A DNA stretch of 64,000 nt from Ustilaginoidea virens (GCF_000687475.1 NC_057316.1:1674001-1738000), one strand, 5' to 3'. Positions 11,918 to 23,569 are shown, counted from the first letter of the stretch. A program made the numbers and translations. Notes: generated by a model not told the origin, from the letters alone.

Positions 11918-12649
11918 TATTGCAATTCTCAAGGTCACTATAAAAGCAGAGCCTTACTAGCTAGCTAGATGGCATGAGACTATCTGCGACCTGTGAACTA
12001 ATCTTAGTATAATACTAGATTTTTCACCAAGTCCTAAGACTATACAAGTGCTATAAAGCAGGGCAAGTGTAAAGGCAAGGCAAATATAAGATAACCAGAA
12101 AACGCAGGGAAGGTAAGAAGTTAAGAGGCATATAGTGCATTAATAGACTCGATTGTGCTGCCCTTCAACTATCTAGAAAGAAGGGGGAAAGCTATCCTAT
12201 ATATACACGAAGGAGGGGTGGGCCCAGGCACCTAAGGTAGCCAGTAAGAAAGCTCCTCGTAATGCTCGCTTTGCCACGTATATAATACGTCAGCAGCCCC
12301 ATTATATCGGGCCTTTTCAACCACCCTAGCCACCGCACTAGTAACTAGTCACCGCACTAGTAACTATCCACCACGCTAGTAACTACCCACCACACTAGTA
12401 GACTAGCCACCACGCTAATAGACCCACCACGCTAATTTAGCAATGCCACACCTTTTTATCAAGGCCTACCTTAAGGCCTACCTTACTTGATATACAGTAA
12501 ATAATCCACTGAAAATCCTTAAGGTAAAAGGCAAAGGCCTGGGTTGGTAAGAATACCGTAAGTCTAAGAGACGGTATAAGGGCCAGAAGGTTAGTAGACC
12601 AGTAGGGCATTAGGCCAGCAGCCTAGTAGGCTACTATAGAATTTTAACA
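11918..12649 (-). repeat. 5' LTR of Copia A1 (732 bp)
   Basis: Direct repeat of 5328-6059, with transition differences (for example GGCATGAG against GGCACGAG). The outer edge TTTTAACA is followed by the duplication GGAGA. Confidence 0.92.
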
Positions 12650-12654
12650 GGAGA

Positions 12655-12821
12655 AAAGCCCGAATCGGGTCCCTTCCGCAGTCTATATATATCCGTATAT
12701 ACGCGGGCTAGAGCCCTATCGGTCCCGCGCGTCCTGCCTTATATAATCCATCCTGGGTTAGGCACGGGCGCGGCCCGAGCCCAGCCAGCTCATAATACGG
12801 GCATAGCCCGAGTCCGTGACA
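12655..12821 (-). repeat. Gypsy A 5' LTR, right piece
   Basis: GC-rich remainder of the LTR split by Copia A1, ending GTCCGTGACA. Similar GCCCGAGCCCGTGACA ends close the Gypsy C LTRs. Confidence 0.8.
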
Positions 12822-14650
12822 ATAGTCGGCTGAACTCTATTCTATTACTGCCCTATTTACGATCCTTATAGATTATAAGAACCTTAAGTATTTTACCCGA
12901 CTAAAGGAGATATTAGAATACTAAGCGCAATAGGCCGAGATATTAGCCCTCTTTAACTTCTACCTTTAGTACCGGCCCGGCTTATAGGCCTAATGCCCTA
13001 ATATACTCTCGCAATAGGAGTAAAAGGCAGATAGTATAGTACTAAGGTTTAGCTAAATCTTTTAACTACTATCTATCTCTGCTATAGAGGCGGACCTAAT
13101 AGAGGTCTAGCTAGACCTAGCAGGAGATTGGCTAATTATAAACCTAAGTATAATAGAGGATATACTAATAGCAGTTTCATTAATTAAAGTCTTTATACCT
13201 AGCGGCTCTTAGGTCTTTACCGATATATACCTATAGGCGCTTTAAGACTAAGCTATAGCTAAAGACGAAAAATATTAGGCCTAGTAGAAGGCTATAGCAA
13301 ATAGCAAATAATAATTCCTTATAAAGGTAAAGACTAGAGAGTAAATTACAGATTATACCCTAAATGCCTATAGAGTATTATTCTATTAGGGCTAGATTTA
13401 GCTTTCTTTATTTAAGCCGCTAATAACTATAGTAATCTAATAATACTATAACTCCCCTACCGCGGGGCACTTAGGGAAGAATATAACCTTCTAACTCCTA
13501 TAATAGGACTACTACTTCGTTAGCATATTATCTAAGGTGGCTTAATTTATCTAGAATTACTAATACCGTAAGACGTATAAGAGCCGTTAATTGCAATAAG
13601 GCCTACTTTAGCTTTTACCAATCCTAAATCGTTTTTAGTCTTAAATCTCTATTAATTTTATAATTAACCTCCTAGCCTATAATGTCTTTAACTTGCGTTA
13701 CCTAATAGTTATTACCGACCGCCTGTCTAAATACATTTAGCTTAAGGCGATATACTTAATGCAAGCGGAAGATTATATGGAATAGTTTCTCGACTACTAA
13801 TAGCAGTACTATAGGTTCCCCGCCTAAATTATTAGCAATAGAGGCTTAGATTAAGTAGGCCAATTCTAGACTATAATATTTAAGGCTATTGGGACCGAAT
13901 AACTCCTCTCTACTATATACCATCTATAGACCGACGGTAATATAAAGCGTATAAACTAGGAGGTTTAGGCTATTTTACGCATTAAAATAGCATTCGATTA
14001 GTATAACTAGCCCTAATATCTTGCGATCTACTAATACGCTCTAAATAACTATACTTCTTTAATTACTAGATATAGTCTGAACTGTCTCCTAAATGGCTTC
14101 GACTCTCCTATTATAGTACCTCCCCCTAATATTACGCCGAGTTTAACGACCCCTAAATGGCGAGTAGTACGCTTTTTAGCTATAATATAAAAAAGGGGCA
14201 AACTCGCCTAAGCCGCTATCGCTTTTACTTAATAGTAGCAGTAGGACGCGATAAACTATTCCTAATGCCTAGCGGAATGCTATTAAGTTGGGGACTGAGT
14301 TTGGCTAAGCCTATAGAATATTAAGATTAACCGGCCTTATAAAAAGCTCGATTAAGTATCTACTAAGTATACTATTATAGCTATTCTATCCCTACTTAAT
14401 ATCTAACTCGATATTCCTAATAGTATTTATCTAGTTTTTTATATTGATTTAATAGAATGTACTGCTATTAACCTACTACCGAGCCAAGTCCTTATAGATA
14501 TTAGGCTAAGTCCCCTACTGGTCCTACTAGAGGACTCTAATACCCTATACGAGGAATTTAAGGTCGAATAGATTATTATTATTATTATTAAATTACGCTA
14601 GAGGCTATTTAGAGCTAAATAACCTATCTAGTACTTTTATATAGATAATT
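12822..14650 (+). pseudogene. Gypsy E fragment: RNase H, integrase, start of chromodomain
   Basis: A single plus-strand frame, broken only by TAG/TAA, can be followed for about 600 codons. It starts inside RNase H (ILIDYKNLKYF, then FNFYLQYRPG, near 12860-12985). It continues with the integrase zinc-binding end (SPTAGHLGKN, near 13460) and the integrase core. In the core the first Asp is seen in ITDRLSKYI, the second is Asn in ISNRGLDQVGQF (family SDRG), and the Glu is in RINQEVQ. It ends in a chromodomain-like LYEEFKVEQI block near 14540-14640. There is no LTR, gag or protease. The 5' side is cut by Gypsy A. The family and direction are firm; the 3' boundary is approximate. Confidence 0.85.
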
Positions 14651-16099
14651 CGGAAAGGAAAAACCCGGTAGCTAGGAGGAAAACCCTTCCTACTTTCTTA
14701 ATTTCTGCTTTTTATCGCCCTATATCGGGGGCGGCGGATATCTAGTATATAAGAGAGTAGGGTATATAACCACTTAGGACTATATCTAGCGGTATTATAT
14801 AGGAAGAGTGCGAGCGAGAAGTCTTAGAATATCGGGTCTAGGTCGGTAATCTTATCGGGTAAGAAGTAAGAGAAGGGTAAAGCTAAAGGGGTAGGGCTAG
14901 TAGCGCGCTTGCGGCAGGCGTATTCTCGCTAGGCGTGCGTTTATAGTAGCCCAGGCGCTTCTCGGTATATATTAATTTTTAGGTCAGAAGAGGAAGTAAG
15001 CTAATTCTAAAGGTTAAAGTAGGCGGCCTTAGGCACTATATTAGTATATAGGTTAGCGATGCCCCCTAATTTAGTGCCTTTTCTTCTTTTCTTCTTTTCC
15101 TTTATATTGCTAATTTTAAGGTATATAATAACCCCTCTATCGCGGTATAAGGCTAATACTAACCCTATTAGTAGCATAGCAGTAGTAGTAGCAATAATAG
15201 TAATAATAATAATACTAGCAATAATAAGAATAATAATAACGAAAATGCCTAAACGGTTAGCAATACTAAATAAGGGGGTAAGTATGGGTCTTATGCGCGG
15301 CAGAACCGTAGCTAACCTTTATAATATAGCCCGGAGAACTATATATATAGCCTTTTAGGCTGTATCTAATGCGCTCGGAGGATCCCAAGTATTAATGCTA
15401 TAGCTAATAAGGTATAGACTAGATCGTACCTACTCTCTAGCAAAGCTAATATAGGTAGGGATTAATACGGCTTACTATCCCTACGCCTTTATAGGCAAAA
15501 TGTATATACCCCTAGAAAGGACCCCTAGAAACCAGGTCTTAATATAAGAACTCTTAAATATATAGGAGATTATTACTAGGGGGATAGAAGTACGTTTTCG
15601 ATTCGTATATAGCATAGGCTACCGGCTGACTATTTTTAGCTTTAGGTAGACGATTATAAGGCCCTCTAGTAGAAGGCTAAATAGGCGTCTGCCTTTTAAG
15701 GGTATAATCGGGCGGCGGTAATAGCGGTAGCGGTAGCGGTAAGGGGCCTTAGCGCTCCTAAGGTAACCTAGGAGATATTAGACCTTAAAGAAAAAAAGGT
15801 CTTTACCTTAAAATAATAGGCCTATACCTAAAAGGATATCGCTATATCGTTATAGGTTTTTTTAGCCTAAAAGGAGGGGGAAAGGGCTTTAAAGGGGGAG
15901 TAGACTAGGGATAAAGGGGGGGAGAATAATAGGGAGAGCGAAAGGGGAGAGGGGGGGGAGAGTGCCCCTATTACTAATATAATAACTATTAATTAGTTTT
16001 AGCCTATAGGGCCTAAAAGATTTACTTATTCTTAATACACCTTATTCTTATTATAGGATTGCCGTAAAGGTTATACGGGGGCTATATAGGGGTATTTAG
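14651..16099. other. Unassigned AT-rich sequence between Gypsy E and the LINE
   Basis: I recognise no element here. It holds an AAT/AGT-type triplet run (about 15180-15243), which produces a 99-codon hydrophobic open frame at 15059-15358. It also holds a plus-strand frame with mostly amber stops (about 15340-15700) and a strongly purine-rich stretch (about 15880-15963). The last could be the pyrimidine-rich 3' flank of the minus-strand LINE. Decayed 3' sequence of Gypsy E or LINE 3' UTR are both possible. Confidence 0.4.
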
Positions 16100-16109
16100 T
16101 AGCGCCTTT

Positions 16110-19100
16110 AGCTATACTATATTAGAGGGATTAGGCGAGCTAGAATTAGTTAAATCGGTCGATATTAAGTATCTAGCAAGCGATTATTTATATAAAGTAT
16201 AGTTTATCAAATATAATAGATATACTATATTGGTTATAAAGTAAGCTAGGGCTGGGATTAGACCTAAAGAGTATATGCTTTTATCTATAGTACTTTAAAT
16301 AGGAGAGGATAATATAGTAGAGGTCTTCTAGGCCTTCCCTATAGCAGCAGAAAAGTAATAGTACTAAAGGAACTTATTAGAGATAAAAAAAAAAGTTAAG
16401 GCCGATTTTTTCTATATAGAATTAAGTAAGTATCGCCGATTTATACTTCTATAGACTTTTATATAATTGGGTTATTTTCGCTATAAATTAGAAATCTAAT
16501 ATCTTTTTAGCTGCTAGGGTCTTATGCTAAAGGCGTTTCGCCTTTATTACTACCTAATTACTCTACTATTAGTTATATTAGTTTTTTACTAATCGCTCTT
16601 TAGCCGGAAGCTAACTAGGATTAGGATTAAAAAATAGTATATAGGCTAAAAGTCTTTAGTAGCCTTTCCTTTATCGGCATTAGAGTATTACTACTACCGC
16701 TACTAATATACAGTTAATCCTATTAGTTATACCTATTTTATCTATTCTTTTAAAGAACTACTAATAGATATAATTAAAATAGAGGTTAATTAGGGGCATA
16801 GCTGCCTCGGTCTTAAGGGTATCTAGCGGTATAGCCTTAAAGGCCCTAGTAACTATATAGAGGTAGGCTGATTATTCTATAGCTAGGGATTTTAGAATAC
16901 CTTTTACTACCCCTCTAGAGGCAGTAGGGGTATATTATACCCTTACGCCGAAGGCAATAGAGGTCTAAATAACCTACATATAGATTAGGCATACTTCCCA
17001 GTATTAGTAACCCTAGGTTAAAGCCGCTATTACTATAAGCGTGAGTTACTACCGCTTAAGTTTCTTTGCAATTTTAATATAATATTCCTACTATTTTAGC
17101 TTATAGTAGATTTCGACTCTTAGGAATCTAATATATTGCTTCGGCTAAATTATTATAGTCCTAAGCTATACCTTAGTCTTATCCGCTTTATATATATAGG
17201 TAAAGTAGATAAGCTCGCTTTTGCTAAGGTTAAAGTTAAGTCTAGCTTATTTAAACTAGCTATTATAAATAAGTTATACTTTCTCGAGTAGCGCCTTTAT
17301 CTCCCTTATATCTCTCCTATAGGCTATAATATTTATATCGTTAGCAAAGCCTAATATAATAGTTAAGGCTACCTTTTATAGCCTCTTATAAAGCGGTATA
17401 ATATAGATAAGGAAGAGGATAAGAAAAAGGGGGGACCTTTATAGTACCCTAGCAGTAATTAGTAATTTCTCTATAAGCTATCCCTTAAAGTGGATTTATA
17501 CTATTCGCGAATCGGTAAAGCTATATACTTATATTATAAGCTATAGCAGGAGCCCTTTATTAAGGAGTAGGTAGATAAAGTAGGTATAATTAACTATATT
17601 AAATGCTATTAATATATTTAGTTAAAAGAGCGAGGCGATCCCGCTATAGTGCTAAATCGTACAAATAATCTCTATTAGTATACTTAGTATTATATTAATT
17701 AATCGGTTAGCCCTATTACTTATTTAAAGATCTAGGAGGAGGTTATCTTCTTTAAAGGCAGTAGTAAACCGCCTTATAACCGCAGCTTCTATAACCTTCC
17801 CTATTAGGTTAAGTAATAATATTAGTCTTTATCCTCTTACCTTTAAGTATTCCTCAGGCCTTTTCCTAGGCTTCTATAGTATTATTATTTTAGCCTCCTA
17901 GAATTAGGCCAGGTAATACCTAATATAGTATATATTGCAATTCTCAAGGTCACTATAAAAGCAAAGCCTTACTAGCTAGCTAGATGGCACAAGACTGTCT
18001 GCGACCTGTGAACTAATCTTAGTATAAATACTAGATTTTTCACTAAGTCCTAAGACTATACAAGTGCTATAAAGCAGGGCAAGTGTAAAGGCAAGGCAAA
18101 TATAAGATAACCAGAAACGCAGGGAAGGTGGAAGTTAAGAGGCATATAGTGCATTAACAGACTCGATTGTGCTGCCCTTCTATTATCTAGAAAGAAGGGG
18201 GAAAGCTATCCTATATATACACGAAGGAGGGGTGGGCCCAGGCATCCAAGGTAGCCAGTAAGAAAGCTCCTCGTAATGCTCGCTTTGCCACGTATATAAT
18301 ACGTCAGCAGCCCCACTATATTGGGCCTTTTCAACCACCCTAACCACCGCACTAGTAACTAGTCACCGCACTAGTAACTAGCCACCACGCTAGTGACTAA
18401 CCACCACACTAGTAGACTAGCCACCACGCTAGTAGGCCACTACGCTAATTTAGCAATGCCACACCACGCTAGTAGGCCGCCACCACGCTAGTAGGCAACC
18501 ACGCTAGTAGGCCGCCACCACGCTAGTAGGCAACCACGCTAGTAGGCCGCCACCACGCTAGTAGGCAACCACGCTAATTTAGCAATGCCACACCTTTTTC
18601 AACAAGGCCTACCTTACTTGATATACAGTAAATAATCCACTGAAAATCCTTAAGGTAAAAGGTAAAGGCCTAAGGTAATACTACCATAAGTCCAAGAGGC
18701 GGTATAAGGGCCAGAAGGTTAGTAGGCCAGTAGGGCATAAGGCCAGCAGCCTAGTAGGCTACTATAGGATTTTAACAGTATATTTCGTTAAAGAGGTATA
18801 TAAGGGTTTAAATAAGTAGAGGGCTATATACTTTAAAGAATCCTATTAGAAGCCTATTAGGGCCTAATACTTTCTAGCCTACTATATTGCGTAATACAAT
18901 ATATACCTTTTTATAGGTAAAAGAGTCTATAGAAGGGAATATAGTAATAGTAAGCTAGGGGAATATTAGGTTAGGGATATCGTTATAAGTAGCCTAGGAG
19001 ATAGGGAAAAACTATTAGGCGAGTATTTATACTTTCTCTTTATATATTATTGCCTTTAGTTTTAGACTGCTTTATTTTAGTAGAGGGATCTCTTTTAATT

Positions 19101-20450
19101 TAGGCAGGAGGCTATTATATAGATAAGCCTATTTCTCTAGAAACTATAGGTCGGCATTTTAGGCGGTTACTTTATTAAAGGCCTTTTGCTAAAACTAATG
19201 CTATTCCTCCTAGATAATATAAGACTAAGTCGCTCTCGCTTTTTAGGCAGTACTAAGGTTTTCTAGAGTATAGTATACTACCTATTTTCGGTAGGCCTTT
19301 TTTACTACTATTTAGGCCATCTTAGCGCAAGAGTTTTATTAAGGCTCTATACTAAGAGTTTTAAGTGCCCTCTTTAGTACCGCAATATCGGCAATACTCT
19401 AGAATTAGCCGGTAAGCTATTTAGTATATATATCTATTTTAGCAGGGGAGTAGAGCAAGGCCCTAGTATAGCAGATAGTAAATCGGTTTTTTATTTCGGC
19501 TTAAATAAGGTATTAATTAAGGGATTTTTAGCTATTCTTTAAGGGGGGGGCTTTTATATAATAATTATCGGTCTCGATATATATAAGCTAAAAGATATAA
19601 TCGGACCCAATAAAGTTAGTATTTTTAAGATATTCGACTATAATATCTAATATAACCTATATATAGTCGATAGTACTACTTCTTTTTCTTAGGGCCCTCT
19701 TTATTACCTTACCGTAAGGAGTAATTAGCCTAAGCCGCTATTATATTATAAATTTAAAAAGAGTATTAATATTAGGCGAGGTCTGGTCTAGGCTATCCTA
19801 AAGAGGGTAGTATATATTGAAGTCTCTAATAAAGGTACTATAGGGGCAGGGTAAGAGCTTAATAAACGCAATAAGGGGGGTTATTTAGTTTACCTTATAG
19901 CCTAAAGAGTAGATAGAATAGATATTAGTATATAGTAGGGAAATTTTATACTAATTAGTTCTTTTATTATTAGACTATATATTAGGCCTATACCGCTTAT
20001 AGATATATATTGCTATTCTCCTGCTATATGCTGCTAATATATATCTTCTAAGGCTAAGGCTTAGTAGGGTCTAACTAAATGTAGTAGGTTTTTAAATTGC
20101 TATAATATTAGGCTTATACTAGTAATAGAGTACTAGTCTTATAAGGGTAGTTTTCTTCTATATATTCTAATATAGGACTATTATTATATAGATAGTCGCA
20201 AGGGGATTAGTAGTAGTAGTATATTAGAGGTGGCTATAGGTTAGGCGTCTAGGGTAGGTACGGTCGCACTATAGTCTTATATAGGGGCGGCTTAGAGGAA
20301 AGCAATAATACTACTATCGGCCCTAATATAGGGGGTCCTATTAATATTTCTAACCGGTTGGCTTTATTTCTAAAGGGAGGGCTTATATAGGGGAGATCTA
20401 CTAGCTATATAATAGCGGTCCTAATTTATAATTAGGATAGTATTAGCATC
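16110..20450 (-). pseudogene. LINE ORF2: endonuclease and reverse transcriptase
   Basis: Read on the minus strand, the endonuclease block is RDFNIYYPLQD with TSPNINT (about 19840-19770), matching the family GDFNxHH pattern with the first residue and His codons altered. RT entry is FNIVNYTYF, followed by a SPLFLILFLIYIIPL block, which is the PQGSPLSP region. The catalytic block GFANDINIIA (about 17352-17325) has the first Asp of FADD changed to Asn. Downstream are the thumb-like VTRAFKAIPLDTLKTEA (about 16870-16800) and a C-terminal ILNIDRFNQF block (about 16150), typical of fungal Tad-group ends. Stops are TAG/TAA. The solo LTR at 17933 splits the RT. Confidence 0.8.
17933..18777 (-). repeat. 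Solo LTR of Copia family A with enlarged minisatellite (845 bp)
   Basis: It starts TATTGCAATTC and ends GGATTTTAACA, flanked by the exact duplication GTATA (17928-17932 and 18778-18782). It has no internal region, so it arose by LTR-LTR recombination. It is about 100 bp longer than other family copies because the CCACCACGCTAGTAG-type tandem block (about 18414-18575) is expanded. Confidence 0.92.
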
Positions 20451-20479
20451 TAATGCTATATACGAGGCGAAGAGCTTTA

Positions 20480-21650
20480 GTTTATCGCTATAGGAATTTC
20501 TAGCTTTTTCCTATTATTTATTTGCTACTTTATAGAGGCAGGATATACCGGGTAGGATCTATAGCAGTTAAGGCAGGATTTGCATTAGTTCTATATAGTA
20601 GCTAGGCAGCTTTAATTGCTATCTAGGTAGTATTTAGATCTATACCGGCTATAGCGGGCTACCGCTATATAGTATATAGCAATATAGCCGAATTTAAAGC
20701 AATTATAGTACTAGCGAGGGTATATAGTATCGTTATAGGGTTCGGCTTTAAATATCTCTACTTAGTATATAATGCTGGCTTTATAAAGCTTATTTGTAAG
20801 GTCGATAGAGTCTACCCCTATAATTAAGGGCGCCTATATTACGGTCCCCCTAAGGCGATAAAGGGAGACCCTAATAAAGCCCTTTCTATTAGCTTTAGTT
20901 AGATTCAACTAAATATCCTTTATTATAGTATTCGTAGTGTAATAGGTTAGGAAGCTTTTAATAATAATACTAAATAAGCATCGGTTAGGTTCTGCTTTTT
21001 AGCTAAAGGCGGGGCATATCTAGGTCGTATCTATAGTATACTTTGCTTTTTCTTTTTTAAAGGTAATAATTATATCGCTATTATAAAGCCTATAGGCTAT
21101 AACTACTACTCCTTTAGTGGTAGCCCTATTTACTATATTAATGATTTTAATTAAAGTATAGTTCTAAAGGATTTCGCTAATAGTATTTCCTTTAATAAGG
21201 ACTTTGCGGTAGATATAGGAGGGTATCGTAAAGGGAGCTAAGCTATATTAGGGTAGTATAGCAGCTGCGAGTCCTTATGCAGTAATAGATGCCTATATAA
21301 TAGGGGCTATAGTAGGTTTTAGGAGATTCTATATAGCCTTATTAATTGCGGTCTTAATCGTCTATATAAAAGTTCCGATGGGGGTATAAATATTACTTAA
21401 ATCGGCCTCTTGCCGGGCAGTCTCTACTATAAAGTTTATAGCCTCTTGCACTCTTTTTAGTACCGCTAGGGGAATATAGTCCTAAAGCTCTTTTATGAAA
21501 TCTATAATAATATCGGCTATTAATTGCTTCCGCCCTTAGGCAGGTTCGGTCTCAATTTAGTTATATTATATACTATTTACGATTGTAGTATTAGGGTTAT
21601 GGCGGCTGTATGCTATACTGCCTCTATTCCCTCTGTCGATATCTATTACT
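20480..21650 (-). pseudogene. LINE ORF1 (gag-like, zinc-knuckle remnant)
   Basis: On the minus strand a frame broken by TAG/TAA runs from about 21560. It is helical and charged, with RVQEAINFIVETARQEA-like and IKTAINKAI blocks (about 21470-21320). It is followed near 20715-20620 by CFKFGYIAIYY...ARYSRYRSKYYLDSN. This reads as CCHC zinc knuckles (family CxxCGxxGHxxxxC) with Cys and His changed to Phe and Tyr by transitions. In Tad-type LINEs this protein coats the RNA. It lies directly upstream of ORF2 and is not functional. Confidence 0.65.
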
Positions 21651-21814
21651 TCGTCTGCGCCTACTGCATTTACTCCCTAGACGCGATGCGCTATAGGTGA
21701 GGGGGGTAAATAGACGAGAAAAAGCGATTAGGAATATTAGAATTGATTTTAGAGGCGGTTCTATGCCGCTACCTAGGTGCGGGCGAAATCGCGAAAGTTC
21801 TTTTTATCAGCTTT

Positions 21815-22052
21815 TCTTTATATAAGGTCGAGGAGATATTAGCCGCGAAAAACGCTTAGGGTTAGGGCAAAAAGCGTAATATATTAGTAAAATAGAAGAA
21901 ATACGATTTGCTATTTTAGGAGCCCCTTAAGAACTTTAAAGATACTATAGTGCGGGAGGCATTTAAAAATAAATAAGGGGATATTCGGATATATAATAGG
22001 CCCGGTCGAACCCTATACTAACCCCGATATAGAAATAGATAAAATTTTTCCT
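21815..22052 (+). pseudogene. Gypsy F: chromodomain end of pol
   Basis: The plus-strand frame YKVEEILAAKN, then RNILVKW, then KYDLLFWEPLKNFKDTI (TAG read as Trp or Gln where needed) is a chromodomain at 21821-21990. It closely parallels the minus-strand chromodomain of Gypsy C (about 35545-35395). Only about 70 bases separate it from the polypurine tract. The integrase expected before it is missing; the LINE lies there instead. Gypsy E also ends in a chromodomain-like block that overlaps this one, so E and F are probably different elements. Confidence 0.75.
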
Positions 22053-22066
22053 AGAGAAGGGGGGTA
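22053..22066 (+). promoter_or_regulatory. Polypurine tract of Gypsy F
   Basis: AGAGAAGGGGGGTA directly precedes the LTR. The same tract on the minus strand (GGAGAAGGGGGGTA) precedes the 3' LTR of Gypsy C at 33460. It is the expected plus-strand primer site. Confidence 0.75.
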
Positions 22067-22192
22067 TATTATAGACTCGGGCTATGCCTATATTATAGAT
22101 TAGCTAGTGCTCGGGCTGCGCTTATGCCTAATTCGGGACGGATAATATAAGGCAGACGCGCGGGCCTATAGGGTAATATTAGGGCTCTAGCC
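22067..22192 (+). repeat. Gypsy F 3' LTR, left piece
   Basis: It starts TATTATAGACTCGGGC, equivalent to the Gypsy C start TATTACGGGCTTGGGC. It is interrupted at TAGCC by Copia B1 and continues at 26884. Confidence 0.8.
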
Positions 22193-22754
22193 TGTCAGAA
22201 TGAAATTATTTATTGTTATTTTAGTTTATTATTTTTGGATATCTATCGCCGACAATCTCTACACATCGCCGCATCATCAGATTGAGAAAAGTATTAAGTA
22301 TTCAGTACTTATATGTATATGGCGGCTGCTAGTAAAGTTGAGTACCCAGTACTTACATACATTCCCTCACGCGCAAACATATGATGCATCACAAATTGAT
22401 CACACCACTTTATCGTCGCAAATCTCGATGCACTACAAATGCATATTTCGCCACATATCTATGATATCACAGTATGGTCATGACATTCACGTCAGATTGA
22501 TTTCACTAGGGATGTTCTATGTTGGAATATTATGTATTTAAATCCCTAGATATTCCTACCCAAATAGTGGGAGGAATATATGGGGAGGAAGCAAGTATGC
22601 AGAATTAATGCACATCAGATTGTCCCTACGCCTTAGTCTCGTATCTTATCTGTGCCGTTACTTTACCTTACTGCGATTTTACCATTCCACTGCCTTTATC
22701 CTTCGCATACTGCATTATCTTAGCAGGCGCAAAAAACACCGTTTTTGTTTGACA
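22193..22754 (+). repeat. 5' LTR of Copia B1 (562 bp)
   Basis: It starts TGTCAGAATG and ends GTTTGACA. A 113-codon open frame inside it (22200-22541) is repeated, broken, in the other B LTRs and is not considered a gene. Confidence 0.95.
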
Positions 22755-22768
22755 GTTATGAGCCCGGT
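22755..22768 (+). promoter_or_regulatory. Primer-binding site of Copia B1
   Basis: GTTATGAGCCCGGT sits directly after the LTR. It is complementary to the initiator tRNA-Met anticodon arm, as in family A, although the LTRs of A and B are unrelated. Confidence 0.8.
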
Positions 22769-23569
22769 TTGCACCCGGTAAATCGCTTTATTCTATCTAT
22801 TTTATCCTTTCGATTTCTCTCCGACTATTATTCGCGTGCATTTATTGCCAGCTGCACGCCGACAAATTACCAGCTGGTCCGACGGATTACCAGCTGTTTC
22901 CCCCTTTTATTATATACGCAAACAACTGCGTACTGACTTTAGCCAGCTGCACGCAGCTGTGCATAGGTTTGCAAGAGTGCAATTACGCATTCTATGCAAT
23001 ATCAATCTTTTCTTGCTGCTATATTTCTTATACCTCTGTGCTAATATTATTACTAGGACCGTATAAACGCGTGATAAATAGCGTGCAAACCAGCACAATC
23101 GCGCATTTTCATATTGCAATTCTGTCACCTTAATCCGACCTTCGCCGTACAACGCGCAATAGGCATACCGACTGCTTACCTACGCACCTTCTATTATATC
23201 GTCGCTATCTTGCCAGACGATTTTCTACGATTAAATATTCTTTCTGACGAAGAAATCAGCCTCAGGCAAAAGTTCTGCTAGGGCACCCGTGCCGCCATAC
23301 AAATTGCTAGTGCAAGGCACAGCCCAAAAGAACGCAGCAGTGCCGATACATTTGCCTACGCGAAACATTTCTTCTGACTTAGGAAGCCGGCAAGCGACTT
23401 TTAACTACTAAGGCCGGAAGACCATAAGTGTGGTATATTGTGACTGGATTAACTAGATTGACCACCTGGATTGATCCCTTTTGCCTAGGACTATTTACCG
23501 GGACTATTTTGCCCTTTAGATTTACTTGGACCTTTATCCGTTAGATTTTCTTTGACTAAGGCTAGGTTA

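Larger units (their letters stand above)
5328..12649 (-). mobile_element. Copia A1, full-length RIP-decayed retrotransposon
   Basis: A1 is a complete minus-strand Ty1/copia element of 7322 bp. It has two 732-bp LTRs, an initiator-Met-type primer-binding site, a gag-pol frame in the order gag, protease, integrase, reverse transcriptase, RNase H (the Ty1/copia order), and a purine-rich tract before the 3' LTR. The 5-bp target duplication GGAGA is exact (5323-5327 and 12650-12654). The host is the LTR of Gypsy A. All enzyme domains are recognisable, but the frame has many TAG/TAA stops and the gag start is ATA. Confidence 0.92.
3079..12821 (-). mobile_element. Gypsy A: 5' LTR plus gag-PR-RT start, split by Copia A1
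   Basis: This is a minus-strand Ty3/gypsy element. Its 5' LTR is in two pieces (5252-5327 and 12655-12821, 243 bp in all) on either side of Copia A1. Downstream in its own sense are gag, protease and the first part of reverse transcriptase, where Copia A-prime cuts in at 3078/3079. The remaining pol and 3' LTR lie to the left of the window or are lost. At the right end the LTR terminus GTGACA abuts another Gypsy fragment (E) in opposite orientation, so Gypsy A was probably inserted into E. The 5-bp duplication there would be ATAGT (12822-12826), with its partner not visible. Confidence 0.75.
16100..21700 (-). mobile_element. Tad-like LINE (non-LTR retrotransposon), RIP-decayed
   Basis: This is a minus-strand non-LTR element. 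ORF1 has zinc-knuckle remnants and ORF2 has an endonuclease, reverse transcriptase and a C-terminal block. There are no LTRs. A solo Copia A LTR (17933-18777) is inserted in the RT. The 5' end merges near 21700-21815 with the Gypsy F chromodomain, and the 3' end is not sharply defined. Without the LTR it is about 4.7 kb, somewhat short for a full Tad-type element. Neither target duplication nor 3' tail could be fixed. Confidence 0.8.

Noticed and set aside
15059..15358. 99-codon open frame starting MPPNLVPF
   Set aside because: Low-complexity hydrophobic translation of an AAT-rich triplet run, with no domain or homologous copy. The opposite strand is equally open.
16100..17060. Plus-strand frame that reads as protein with only TAG/TAA stops
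   Set aside because: The minus strand matches the LINE RT thumb and C-terminal blocks, so the plus frame is a shadow. This is also the reason for caution over the antisense ORF in Gypsy C.
18414..18575. Regular repeats with spacers resembling a small CRISPR array
   Set aside because: Units vary in length, spacers are themselves repeats, and the array is part of a retrotransposon LTR in a eukaryotic genome.
21856..21867. Two tandem TTAGGG units resembling a telomere repeat
   Set aside because: They lie in the Gypsy F chromodomain frame, where CAGGGT CAGGGC (Gln-Gly) became TAGGGTTAGGGC by C-to-T changes. No longer array is present.
22200..22541. 113-codon open frame in the B1 5' LTR
   Set aside because: It lies entirely within the LTR. 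The 3' LTR copy is cut by a CAA-to-TAA change, and B2 LTRs do not keep it.
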